The notes: generated from the letters alone by a model not told the origin. A stretch of DNA of 9,794 bases from RGIG8785 sp045655245 (GCA_045655245.1 JAZOOX010000021.1:1-9794), one strand, 5' to 3'. Shown: positions 1-7,500, numbered from the stretch's first letter. Made by a program: numbers and translations.

Positions 1-120
1 GCAGAGGAAGCGGTGCAACGGACGCTTTTGGAGCGTTTGCGCGACTTAAGCTTCGAGGGTGGTGTAACTCTGTTTGGCGGTGCGCGTACCGAAGACGAAT
101 TACGCAGATTTAACCGATGA
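1..120 (+). CDS. 3' end of an unidentified gene (partial)
   Basis: An open frame runs from the first base to a TGA at 118-120 and gives the last 39 residues of a protein cut off by the window edge. The visible part is charged and mostly helical in character, with a Gly-Gly pair and a closing stretch rich in Arg, Glu and Asp (it ends ELRRFNR). The stop codon overlaps the ATG of the next gene in an ATGA arrangement, so the two genes are very likely co-transcribed and translationally coupled. In related bacteria the gene before comFC is often a helicase, but nothing in these 39 residues identifies a family and I do not assign one. That the frame is coding is supported by its uninterrupted length and the tight overlap. 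Confidence 0.6.
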   Translation, partial: AEEAVQRTLLERLRDLSFEGGVTLFGGARTEDELRRFNR

Positions 121-839
121 AATTCCCGGGTATTATCGGAAACATACTCTGGCCGCCGCGCTGTGTCTTTTGCGGTGAATTCTTACCCGTTACGGTCCCG
201 CGGGATGCCTGCTACTGTCCCAAATGTGCCCAACGTAGCAGACCGTCGGAACAAATGGCCTGTGCCCGTTGTTCTGCCGAGATGGTTCCGTTGGCGAGGC
301 AGTTGTACTGCCCAAGGTGTGAACCTCAGTCGGTGTTCATCGACGGGATCGGTTCGGTGTTTTATTACGATGACGAGATTCGGTCTTCCGTTTTGCGCTA
401 TAAATTCCATAAGCGGAGTGAGTACTTAAAGACCTACGCCGTGTTTATGGCAGAGACCTTTTATAACACACCGAAATTCTTTGGTTGTACCTGTATCTGT
501 GCAGTACCCGATTGGAAATGGGATGTTTTCTTTGCGGGGGAAAGTCGTTCTCGCAGAATGAGTCGCACCTTCCATCGTTTGGTTCCGTTGCCGCAACTGG
601 ACGGTATACTGATAAAGAAACGGAAAACAAGAAAGCAGAAGAAACTGTCCGCCCAAGAACGGGTTAAGAATGTGGCAGGTGCTTATGCTGTTACCGACCC
701 CGAACGGGTTAAAGACCAGATTGTGTTGCTGTTGGATGACGTGTATACGACGGGCGCAACGGCGAATGAATGTGCTAAAACGCTAAAGAAAGCAGGAGCG
801 AAAGAAGTTTATGTTTTGACCCTTGCGATGCGGACGTAG
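117..839 (+). CDS. comFC: ComF family protein (ComFC/GntX-type phosphoribosyltransferase-like)
   Basis: A 240-residue protein of the ComF family, which in naturally transformable bacteria helps bring single-stranded DNA into the cytoplasm; it is also widespread in bacteria not known to be competent. The N-terminal zinc-ribbon-like part has Cys pairs at C16/C19, C34/C37, C49/C52 and C65/C68. The C-terminal half is a type I phosphoribosyltransferase fold with the PRPP-binding signature LLLDDVYTTGAT at about residues 204-215. A KKRKTRKQKKLSAQER stretch before it matches the usual basic segment. The start overlaps the upstream stop (ATGA), which supports this ATG. One oddity: residues 131-150, where the family normally has an Arg-Gly-aromatic-Asn-Gln type loop, read PDWKWDVFFAGESRSRRMSR and do not look like the family, while the neighbouring frame encodes a closer match (see findings). 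The family call is firm; a role in competence is inference. Confidence 0.9.
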   Translation: MKFPGIIGNILWPPRCVFCGEFLPVTVPRDACYCPKCAQRSRPSEQMACARCSAEMVPLARQLYCPRCEPQSVFIDGIGSVFYYDDEIRSSVLRYKFHKRSEYLKTYAVFMAETFYNTPKFFGCTCICAVPDWKWDVFFAGESRSRRMSRTFHRLVPLPQLDGILIKKRKTRKQKKLSAQERVKNVAGAYAVTDPERVKDQIVLLLDDVYTTGATANECAKTLKKAGAKEVYVLTLAMRT

Positions 840-911
840 CCTTTCGAAGGCGATCAGTAAGCAAGAGGATTGAAATAGGGTAACGGGGGTCAACGTCCCT
901 CGGTTTAAAAC

Positions 912-918
912 AAGGAGG
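912..918 (+). promoter_or_regulatory. Ribosome binding site of the phosphosugar mutase gene
   Basis: AAGGAGG lies six bases before the ATG at 924. It is close to the ideal anti-16S complement and settles the start codon. No convincing sigma-A promoter is visible in the 84-base gap after comFC, so transcription may continue from upstream. Confidence 0.85.
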
Positions 919-923
919 ACATT

Positions 924-2666
924 ATGGAACAGAAAATTTTGGAACGTTATCAGGCTTGGTGTAACGCACCTGAAATGGATGCGGAAAATAAGGAAAAGCT
1001 CTTGGCAATGGCGAATGACGAACAAGCCATTGTCGAGGCGTTTTATCAGGATCTGGCTTTTGGCACCGCAGGTCTTCGTGGGATTTTGGGCGCAGGCACC
1101 AACCGCATGAATGTCTATACAGTAGGGAAAGCAACTCAGGGTCTTGCAAACTATATTGTAAAGAAGGGTGACGCCGCAATGAAAAGCGGTGTTGTTATTG
1201 CTTATGACTCTCGCATCATGTCGGCAGAGTTCGCCCGTCACAGTGCGGCGATTTTAGCGGCAAACGGGATTCGCGTTTATCTTTTTGATGATCTGCGTCC
1301 CACGCCCGAACTTTCTTTCGCCATCCGTCATTTAAAGACCGTTTCGGGTATTGTTATTACTGCAAGTCACAACCCCGCACAGTATAACGGCTACAAAGCC
1401 TATGGCGCAGACGGCGCACAGTTGGCAAACGAGGATGCCGATGCTGTTTTGGCAGAGATCAATGCCTTGGACATTTTCAAAGATGTCAAGACAATCGACT
1501 TTGATGCCGCCGTTGCCGACGGAAAAATCCGAATGATTGGCACGGAAGTGGACGAGGCTTACCTTGCATGTGTCATGGAACAGTCGGTTGCCGACGCTGA
1601 AATCTTAAAGTCTGCCGCTGACTTAAAAATTGTTTATACGCCCTTGCACGGAGCGGGAAATAAACTGGTGCTGTCCGTTTTGGAACGCATCGGGTTCCGT
1701 GCGGTTTCTCCTGTCGTGGAACAGCAGATTCCCGACGGACGTTTCCCCACCGTGAAGTCCCCCAACCCCGAGGATAAGGCTTGTTTCACCCTGGCGATCG
1801 ATCTGGCTAAAAAGGAAGGCGCCCAACTGATTTTGGGTACTGATCCTGACGGTGACCGTATGGGTATCCTGATTTTGGATCGGGACGGTGAGTATCTGCC
1901 TTTAAACGGTAATCAGGTAGGGGTTCTGTTACTGAACTATGTCCTGCATCAGCGCAAAGCATCGGGGCGGATGCCTCAAAACCCCTTTGCGGTAAAAACG
2001 ATCGTTACCACTGAGCTGGCACGCCGTGTTGCGGAGTACTATAATGTTGAAATAGTCGATGTTCTGACCGGGTTTAAGTATATCGGCGACCAGATTAAAG
2101 ACAGCGAAGAAACGGGATTAAGACAGTTCGTGTTTGGCTTTGAGGAAAGCTATGGCTACCTTTCGGGCACCTATGCCCGTGACAAGGACAGTGTTGTTGC
2201 ATCGATGCTGACTGCTGAAATGACTGCTTGGTACCGTTCCCGTAATATGAGTCTGAGTGACGGTTTGGAAGAAATCTATGCCCGTCACGGATACTATTTG
2301 GATGCGCTGACTTCGATTGTACGGGAAGGGAAGGAAGGCGCCGAGGAGATCCGTGGGATGATGGAAAACTTCCGCAACGCCCTGCCTGCATCCTTTGACG
2401 GAATCGAGGTTGCCGCCGTTCGTGACTATCAGGCAAGTACCCGTACTGTTTTAAAAGACGGCAGTGCGGAGCCGATTCACCTGCCCAAGTCCAATGTGAT
2501 TTATGTGGAATTGGCAGACGGCTCGTACTTTGTTGTCCGTCCTTCGGGTACCGAGCCGAAAATCAAAATCTACTTTGCCGCAAAGGAACAAAACGCCGCA
2601 AGTGCCGAAGAAAAAATCAGCGGTTTGCGGAAGGCGGTTTTGAACTTCGTCGGGCAAGAAGGGTAA
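924..2666 (+). CDS. pgcA: Phospho-sugar mutase (phosphoglucomutase/phosphomannomutase, PgcA-like)
   Basis: A 580-residue alpha-D-phosphohexomutase that interconverts hexose 1-phosphate and 6-phosphate through a phosphoserine enzyme, feeding glycogen, cell wall and sugar-nucleotide synthesis in the cytoplasm. All four family signatures are present in order: the active-site loop TASHNP at residues 146-151 with catalytic Ser148; the magnesium loop DPDGDR at 307-312; the sugar-specificity loop GFEESYGY at 405-412; and the phosphate-binding loop RPSGTEPK at 539-546. The length matches the roughly 580-residue PgcA type of Bacillus rather than the shorter GlmM or ManB types. The GFEES loop is typical of enzymes that use glucose phosphate, but substrate choice between glucose and mannose phosphate is not settled by sequence. 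The last 50 bases overlap the end of the convergent gerAB-type gene. Confidence 0.95.
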   Translation: MEQKILERYQAWCNAPEMDAENKEKLLAMANDEQAIVEAFYQDLAFGTAGLRGILGAGTNRMNVYTVGKATQGLANYIVKKGDAAMKSGVVIAYDSRIMSAEFARHSAAILAANGIRVYLFDDLRPTPELSFAIRHLKTVSGIVITASHNPAQYNGYKAYGADGAQLANEDADAVLAEINALDIFKDVKTIDFDAAVADGKIRMIGTEVDEAYLACVMEQSVADAEILKSAADLKIVYTPLHGAGNKLVLSVLERIGFRAVSPVVEQQIPDGRFPTVKSPNPEDKACFTLAIDLAKKEGAQLILGTDPDGDRMGILILDRDGEYLPLNGNQVGVLLLNYVLHQRKASGRMPQNPFAVKTIVTTELARRVAEYYNVEIVDVLTGFKYIGDQIKDSEETGLRQFVFGFEESYGYLSGTYARDKDSVVASMLTAEMTAWYRSRNMSLSDGLEEIYARHGYYLDALTSIVREGKEGAEEIRGMMENFRNALPASFDGIEVAAVRDYQASTRTVLKDGSAEPIHLPKSNVIYVELADGSYFVVRPSGTEPKIKIYFAAKEQNAASAEEKISGLRKAVLNFVGQEG

Positions 2667-3657
2667 TTCCTGCAGGGACACCGAAAAACAGCGGTATACC
2701 CGTCAGAATAACGCCGTACCAAAGGGACTGGGAAAAGTACGCCTGAGTCTCGTTACGGATGCCTAAAATCAGTGTGATCAACAATGGGACCACCCAGAAA
2801 AAAACCTTTTCTGAGACTTTGGGAAATCGCCGGTGAAGTAGTTTTTGCAACGCCCAAAAGAAATAGGCACAAAGGACGAGAATCAGCAGGACCCACAATG
2901 TCGTAAACAGAATATGGGCGTTTGGAAACGATTCGAACTGTCGCAGGGCAAGGAAGAACGAGTTTCCTGACTGTCTGACTAAAAAACGTCCCGACAGTTT
3001 GACTGTTAATAAGGGAATGAGCAGTGCGTATACCGTGGCGAAAAACGCCGCGTATAGGCACTGCTTTTTACTATGTTCGGTAACAGTTATCGGTTCGTCG
3101 CAGAAGAAAAACACCCCGCCCGAAGCCAGTAGTACGCCAATAGCGGCGTTGGGGAGAAGGGATGTTGTCCAAGCGGTTGCAGGCGGTGGATTCAACAGTG
3201 CAGACGGGGCACTGAATAAAACAAAGGGGGTAAATACCAACAATACAGCCGAAAACAAAGGTAATAAAATCTCTGCCATCCGTCCCAACACCTTGACCCC
3301 GCCTCGGGATAGGAACGCGGCGGTTAAGATCAGGGTGACGTTGTAGAATCGGGCGTCGGAATGGAGCATCAGGGAATGGACGATCCGTGTGCCGAAATTT
3401 TCGATCAGTAAAACGGTCAGAAATAGAATGACCAAAAACCAAAGGGGGACTAAAAACAAAAAGCCTTTCGATGCTCCACCTGCGGCAAACGAGCCGGAGA
3501 AGAGCAGACGGAAAATCAGATACCCCAGACAGCCCACTACCCAAGAACCCAAAAAGAGATAGGCGGTGTCGAAGGAATGTAAGAGTTCTGACACCAAAGA
3601 GGGGAGGACTGCCAACAACAGACAAAGCCAAAGGGACAACAAGGAACGAGTATGCAT
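2617..3657 (-). CDS. gerAB: Spore germination permease, GerAB family
   Basis: A 346-residue, very hydrophobic protein with about ten predicted membrane helices (for example near residues 5-25, 31-53, 65-86, 128-149, 199-218, 247-270 and 313-335). This fits the GerAB/YndE branch of the APC amino-acid permease superfamily, the receptor subunit that binds germinants in the spore inner membrane. The call rests on hydropathy, gene partners and order rather than a sharp motif, and the protein is slightly shorter than the usual 360-370 residues. Its ATG shares one base with the TAA of the GerAC-type gene (TAATG), and AAAGGAG stands 11 bases before it (3675-3669), so it is translated by coupling as the last gene of the operon. 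It ends inside the convergent mutase gene, and no terminator is visible after it. Confidence 0.9.
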   Translation of the reverse strand: MHTRSLLSLWLCLLLAVLPSLVSELLHSFDTAYLFLGSWVVGCLGYLIFRLLFSGSFAAGGASKGFLFLVPLWFLVILFLTVLLIENFGTRIVHSLMLHSDARFYNVTLILTAAFLSRGGVKVLGRMAEILLPLFSAVLLVFTPFVLFSAPSALLNPPPATAWTTSLLPNAAIGVLLASGGVFFFCDEPITVTEHSKKQCLYAAFFATVYALLIPLLTVKLSGRFLVRQSGNSFFLALRQFESFPNAHILFTTLWVLLILVLCAYFFWALQKLLHRRFPKVSEKVFFWVVPLLITLILGIRNETQAYFSQSLWYGVILTGIPLFFGVPAGITLLARRSSKPPSANR

Positions 3658-4607
3658 TACGGGTTCAACTCCTTTATGCGACAGATCAGTTTTGCGGAAG
3701 TGGTCTTTTGTTTCAGGACTTTCGATTCATTTTCGTTCAGCCCGTTCAACGCCGCCACGATCCATTTGCGTACTTTTTTTACAGATGCCTCAGCAAGAAA
3801 ATCAGGGTCCTCGTTTGAAGCGGTATCACCGTACAGTTTCAATTCAACGGCTTCGCCCTTCTGACGGATGCGAATACGCCGCAAAAAAACGGTGGTGTCG
3901 CGGTTTAGAAGTAGGGGATAATCCCTTGCGGAACCTAACAGGACTCCGACTCCGCGGGCGGCATCTTTTTTTAATACCGCGACCAACTTTTCGCCACTGA
4001 AAATGCCGCACCCATCCAATGCAACGGAGCCGTCCTTTTCACTGAGACAGGGGAGATATGGGTCACGGTCGGGCGCCAACAGTAAGTTGTAAAACTCCGA
4101 TACGGTAGGAGCCTCGGGCAAAGCAAGACGGTCGGCAGAACGGAGCATTGATTCGATGCTCCCTGATAGGTCAGCCGTTTTTTGGGATAGGGTTTGAAGC
4201 ACCGTTTGGGCGTCTTTTTCTGCCAGCAACAAAGGGACGCTATAAGGAAAGTCGGGGTTATCGTACAATTCGGAGAGTACCTGCTCGGCGCCGTTTTCCA
4301 AAAGGGGTGCACCCAGTAAAATGAACCCTGCATACTCGGGAACGGGTCGCTTGTCCGACGCCGATCGCATGTTGGACAGTGCCCCCGTCAGGGTATCGCC
4401 TTCCACCGTAAAAATGGAATCCGGTTTCGGCTCGGCGTCTTCGGACAGGTCGGTTCCTTCAAAGCAGGTCAGACGGTATCCCGATTCGGTGCGGTCGATG
4501 CCCAAGGCGGTAATGATGCGGCATTGTTCCAACGAAACTGCTTTGTGGGGGATGACGGTACACCCGCATAAGAGCAGGGGAAGCAGAAGTATCAACAGCC
4601 TTTTCAT
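3657..4607 (-). CDS. gerAC: Spore germination lipoprotein, Ger(x)C family
   Basis: A 316-residue lipoprotein subunit of a GerA-type receptor, anchored to the outer face of the spore inner membrane. The N-terminus is a lipoprotein signal: Lys-Arg, a Leu-rich core and the lipobox LCGC, with the lipidated Cys at residue 16. The segment ITALGIDRT at about 32-40 matches the typical start of the first Ger(x)C domain. The protein is notably short, since family members usually have about 370-400 residues; it ends soon after a helix around residues 270-290, which suggests that the last part of the C-terminal domain is reduced. AAAGGAG at 4622-4616 precedes the ATG by eight bases. The start overlaps the GerAA-type stop (ATGA) and the stop overlaps the GerAB-type start. 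Maturation would need Lgt and the LspA encoded further along this window. Confidence 0.93.
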   Translation of the reverse strand: MKRLLILLLPLLLCGCTVIPHKAVSLEQCRIITALGIDRTESGYRLTCFEGTDLSEDAEPKPDSIFTVEGDTLTGALSNMRSASDKRPVPEYAGFILLGAPLLENGAEQVLSELYDNPDFPYSVPLLLAEKDAQTVLQTLSQKTADLSGSIESMLRSADRLALPEAPTVSEFYNLLLAPDRDPYLPCLSEKDGSVALDGCGIFSGEKLVAVLKKDAARGVGVLLGSARDYPLLLNRDTTVFLRRIRIRQKGEAVELKLYGDTASNEDPDFLAEASVKKVRKWIVAALNGLNENESKVLKQKTTSAKLICRIKELNP

Positions 4608-6097
4608 CCTTTTTTCTCCTTTCGGTGCTTTTTCTGCGGATTGAGGTAAAGGGGAAGCATGGCGTTTTTGGTGATTGGCATCCGCAACAGACCGTCACGG
4701 GTCTGTTGCTTTTTTACGCCTGCAAAGGGAGCAAGGTAAGGAATGTCAAAGTTTTCGGTATCAGCCAGGGTAAAGAAAAGAACGCCCCAACCCACGGCAA
4801 ATCCGAAAAGTCCGCCCAATGCGGCGGCTAATACGAATACAAACCGCCACACACGGACAGCAATCTCCAGGTCCTGGTGGGGCATGGTATACCCCGCGAT
4901 CACCGATACGGCAAGAATGACGATTACAACGGGGGACATCAGCTTGGCGCCGACCACGGCATCGCCAATAATCAGACCGCCTACGATGGAGACTGCCTGA
5001 CCGATGCTTTTGGGAAGCCGCATCCCTGCCTCGATCAGGATTTCAAAAGCGACCAACAAAAGGAGAACCTCTAAAAATGCAGGGAAGGGGACGCCGATGC
5101 GGGAGTGTTGCAAGGATAGTGCCAGTTTGACGGGCAACAGTTCGGGATGGTGGGTGACTACCGCAACATAAAAGGCGGGTAAGGACAGACTCAGCACCAA
5201 TAACAGGTACAAAAGGATACGGGTGACCGACGCCATAATGGGGTTGTGGGCATAGCCTTCCGGGGTCTGCATCACGGCATTTAACTCGACGGGGACAATG
5301 TACCCCACGGGGAACCCGTCAATGAGTATGCCTATCCGGCCTTCGGTCAGACAAGCACAAAACTTGTCAGGTCGTTCGGTATAGATGAGCTTCGGGAACA
5401 ACCGCGGTTTGGGCAGGAACAATTCTTCAAAGGCACCCAAGGAGAGTAGTTGGTCCGTCTCAATCGATTCTAACCGAAGACGTACTTTTTGAACCAAATC
5501 GAGGTCTGCAACATCGTCCAGATATGCCAGAACCGCCGTGGTTTTACTCTCGTCTCCCAGGGTAAGACTTGCCATTTTTAAATGGGGAGAGCCAATTTTT
5601 CTGCGAAGGGTGGCGGTATTGGCGCGGATGGTTTCGTTAAAAGCGTCCTTGGCGCCTTTGACCACCGTTTCATCCTGGGGCGGAGATACGCCTCGGCGTT
5701 CAAACCCCTTGGTTTCGAACAAAAAAGCCGTTTGCAGTTCGTCCAAAACCAAGGCGGAGAAGCCTACGTGCAGCATACGGATGACCTGCCCGATGTCCTG
5801 CGTTTTTCGCTGGTCGGGGAAATAGAGAATTCCGCTGTCCAAAACGGTTGCTGCTTCAGTCAATGTAGTTGCGGTGCGAAGACGGGGCGATACCATCAAC
5901 GGACGCAGGACCATTTGTCCGATATCCGAACGGGAGACCATTCCATCCAGATAAAACAGATGGGCAGGAAGGTGAGGGTTCTCCCCGATGGAAAGAGTGA
6001 GATGGCAGGAGTCGTTATTGTTTAGGATTTTTGTAAGACTTTCAGCACAAAGAGGAAGCTGTTCGAAGTCTTTTGGGGTGTTGGCAGGAAGATTCAT
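4604..6097 (-). CDS. gerAA: Spore germination receptor subunit, GerAA family
   Basis: A 497-residue subunit of a GerA-type germinant receptor. The hydrophilic N-terminal part spans about 1-285 and contains the family segment RRGVSPPQDE at 134-143, followed by a conserved helix with NETIRANTATLRRKI at 154-168. Further on is the GILIDGFPVGYIVPV stretch at 256-270. The membrane part, about 287-445, includes RIGVPFPAFLE at 333-343, EAGMRLPKSIGQAVSIVGG at 356-374 and the ending DIPYLAPF at 451-458, all hallmarks of GerA (PF03323). The tail is very Lys-rich (KKHRKEKKG). AAAGGAG at 6111-6105, seven bases from the ATG, supports the start. It is first in an operon ordered A-C-B, the order known from Bacillus gerK, rather than A-B-C as in gerA and gerB. 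Expression is expected in the forespore. Confidence 0.97.
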   Translation of the reverse strand: MNLPANTPKDFEQLPLCAESLTKILNNNDSCHLTLSIGENPHLPAHLFYLDGMVSRSDIGQMVLRPLMVSPRLRTATTLTEAATVLDSGILYFPDQRKTQDIGQVIRMLHVGFSALVLDELQTAFLFETKGFERRGVSPPQDETVVKGAKDAFNETIRANTATLRRKIGSPHLKMASLTLGDESKTTAVLAYLDDVADLDLVQKVRLRLESIETDQLLSLGAFEELFLPKPRLFPKLIYTERPDKFCACLTEGRIGILIDGFPVGYIVPVELNAVMQTPEGYAHNPIMASVTRILLYLLLVLSLSLPAFYVAVVTHHPELLPVKLALSLQHSRIGVPFPAFLEVLLLLVAFEILIEAGMRLPKSIGQAVSIVGGLIIGDAVVGAKLMSPVVIVILAVSVIAGYTMPHQDLEIAVRVWRFVFVLAAALGGLFGFAVGWGVLFFTLADTENFDIPYLAPFAGVKKQQTRDGLLRMPITKNAMLPLYLNPQKKHRKEKKG

Positions 6098-6117
6098 TTT
6101 GGCACTCCTTTCCGTTT

Positions 6118-6146
6118 TAGTTTGTACCGAAACTTTCGTTTAATGC
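6118..6146 (-). promoter_or_regulatory. Candidate forespore (sigma-G-like) promoter for the ger operon
   Basis: Reading the minus strand, GCATT (6146-6142) is followed after 17 bases by CAAACTA (6124-6118). This resembles the sigma-G pattern of a G-H-A-T-R -35 and a CATNMTA -10, with one mismatch in each. Known GerA-type operons are transcribed by sigma-G in the forespore, so such a promoter is expected here. A weakness is that the start site would fall about at 6111, leaving the Shine-Dalgarno sequence at the very 5' end of the message. Confidence 0.3.
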
Positions 6147-6174
6147 ACGGCATAAGCGCAGTTGCATCGGCATA
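6144..6174. repeat. Imperfect direct repeat in the divergent intergenic region
   Basis: TGCACGGCATA (6144-6154) and TGCATCGGCATA (6163-6174) match except for one inserted T and lie about 20 bases apart, two turns of the helix. They sit between the divergent gerAA-type gene and the beta-propeller gene, and could be a regulator site or chance. The first copy overlaps the -35 of the candidate ger promoter. Confidence 0.4.
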
Positions 6175-6206
6175 GATTGTGGTAAAAACGGAAAAGGAGC
6201 GGTTGT

Positions 6207-7442
6207 GTGCGTAAAATAATTGTACTTGCAGTAGCGGCACTTTTTGTGGCGGGGGTCATTTTTGGTACGGTACTGTCGGCAAAAGGCAGCGAGACCAAGA
6301 CGGTTTACGTCAAGAAAGACGGCTTGTATCTTTGCGGTGTAAAAAAGGGGGCTACCCCCGTACTACTGACCGAAGCCGAAAAAATCAGCAATCCCATTCT
6401 TTCGCCCAACGGGAAATGGGTTGCCTATTTACAAGATGGCAGACTGGTTTTGCAAAGGGCAAAAAACACCATGGGGACGGTGGTGGGGGAAAACCCTCGC
6501 TCATTCATTTTTGACGGTAAAAACAGATTGGTGGTTGCAGATGCCAACGGTACCGTCTTTCGGGTGGACAAAAGCGGGAAGCAAACGCCCGTTAAGGGGG
6601 ATGGCGTCTATCAGGATCTGCTTCTTTCCCCCGATGGGGTGATTTATGCCCACTCCTACGAAAAACTGGTTCGGGGAACCCAAACGGTGTTGCGTCCGTC
6701 GGGAATTGTACGGGAAGAAAAAGGCGTTTTTGTAACGGTTTTAGCTGCCGAAAAGCAAGTGCCGTCCGAACGGAATCTGGGGTTTGCACCGAAAATTGCG
6801 GCCTTTTCGCCCACGGGGGAGCGGGCGTTTGTTTTCCATTGTCCCCAATCAACCGCTCTTTCGGCTGACGGTGTTCCCATAGGCGTATTGGAATTAAAAA
6901 CAGGGGCGTATACGCCTCCTACCAATACCGAGCAGGTGGTTGTACCCGACAGACGGCAGATCTGTGCCTCTGCTACCGCGGGGGAAAATGCAGTCGCATT
7001 GGGGTTTGGACGGAACATGAACAAGCAGAAAATGGTGGGAATCTTGCGTCCCGAAGAAGGTGTGTTCCGTCCCGCCTCGGCTGATGACAGCGTTGCAATG
7101 ATGCCCCAACTGTCAAAGGATGGACAGCGGTTGCTATACGTTTCCGCTCCGGAAGAAGTGGATGGGGATAAGTGGTTGGAACTTCCCAAATCGGTGGTGC
7201 AGGTCGATTTGGTATCAGGGGAAATTCATACGCTTTCAATGGAAAATTCGGTTTATTTGATGCCCTTCTATGACGAGAAAGAACACGGGGTTATTGCTTT
7301 GCGGAAAGAGCAGGACGGCACTTTCTCACTGGTACGAATGAATGGCGACACCGAAACGGTCTTGGATGGCGGAATCGTCTGTGAACTAAGCGGCGTCCAG
7401 TATGGTCAAATGCCCCTTGAACGGTTTTTTGGCCGGAACTGA
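6207..7442 (+). CDS. Membrane-anchored beta-propeller-like protein of unknown function
   Basis: A 411-residue protein starting at GTG, with AAGGAG at 6194-6199 seven bases before it; no better in-frame start is seen. Residues 4-24 form one hydrophobic helix after Met-Arg-Lys and would serve as a signal anchor without a clear lipobox, so the rest should lie outside the membrane. The remainder is beta-rich, with several short repeats of the TolB/WD40-like (PD40) type: ILSPNGKWVAYL at 64-75, LLSPDGVIYAH at 139-149, AFSPTGERAFVF at 199-210 and QLSKDGQRLLYV at 301-312, each a strand, a turn with an S-x-x-G core, then another strand. This suggests a propeller of perhaps six blades. I do not recognise a named family. 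It is transcribed divergently from the germination operon, but a link to sporulation is only a guess from position. Confidence 0.85.
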   Translation: MRKIIVLAVAALFVAGVIFGTVLSAKGSETKTVYVKKDGLYLCGVKKGATPVLLTEAEKISNPILSPNGKWVAYLQDGRLVLQRAKNTMGTVVGENPRSFIFDGKNRLVVADANGTVFRVDKSGKQTPVKGDGVYQDLLLSPDGVIYAHSYEKLVRGTQTVLRPSGIVREEKGVFVTVLAAEKQVPSERNLGFAPKIAAFSPTGERAFVFHCPQSTALSADGVPIGVLELKTGAYTPPTNTEQVVVPDRRQICASATAGENAVALGFGRNMNKQKMVGILRPEEGVFRPASADDSVAMMPQLSKDGQRLLYVSAPEEVDGDKWLELPKSVVQVDLVSGEIHTLSMENSVYLMPFYDEKEHGVIALRKEQDGTFSLVRMNGDTETVLDGGIVCELSGVQYGQMPLERFFGRN

Positions 7443-7450
7443 AAAAAGAG

Positions 7451-7479
7451 TTTACATGCGTCCTTTTTTGGTGTAAAAT
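7451..7479 (+). promoter_or_regulatory. Sigma-A promoter for lspA-rluD
   Basis: TTTACA (7451-7456) and TAAAAT (7474-7479) are separated by exactly 17 bases, with one mismatch to consensus in each hexamer. Transcription would begin near 7486, some 20 bases before the lspA start codon. Confidence 0.75.
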
Positions 7480-7500
7480 GAAAGAAAAACAAAAAGGACG
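7459..7500 (+). repeat. Perfect 10-bp inverted repeat reaching the lspA ribosome binding site
   Basis: CGTCCTTTTT (7459-7468) is the exact reverse complement of AAAAAGGACG (7491-7500), with a 22-base gap. The right arm contains the AAGGA Shine-Dalgarno core of lspA (AGGA 7495-7498, eight bases before the ATG). The left arm lies in the spacer of the lspA promoter, so only transcripts that read through from the upstream gene contain both arms. Confidence 0.6.

Noticed and set aside
1..120. Assigning the truncated first gene as a RecD2-like or other helicase from its position before comFC
   Set aside because: The 39 visible residues carry no helicase motif and gene order alone is not sufficient evidence.
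839..905. Two small hairpins between comFC and the mutase gene (GCCTT-TCG-AAGGC at 839-851 and a bulged stem at 882-905) as terminators
   Set aside because: The first has a five-pair stem, the second a bulge, and neither is followed by a T tract. I could not call either a terminator.
783..1241. 152-residue minus-strand open frame over the end of comFC and the start of the mutase gene
   Set aside because: It lies opposite two well-identified genes, has no ribosome binding site that I can see, and its composition does not resemble a real protein family.
3471..4000. Overlapping + strand open frames of 115 and 144 residues opposite the ger operon
   Set aside because: They are antisense shadows of the GerAB and GerAC genes, without a ribosome binding site or recognisable domains.
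5582..6025. 147-residue + strand open frame opposite the GerAA-type gene
   Set aside because: The minus-strand gene here has clear family motifs throughout; the + frame shows none and no start signal.
6656..7189. 177-residue minus-strand frame inside the beta-propeller gene
   Set aside because: It is rich in Ser, Pro and Arg as expected of an antisense shadow. The + frame has a good ribosome binding site, a membrane anchor and repeat structure.
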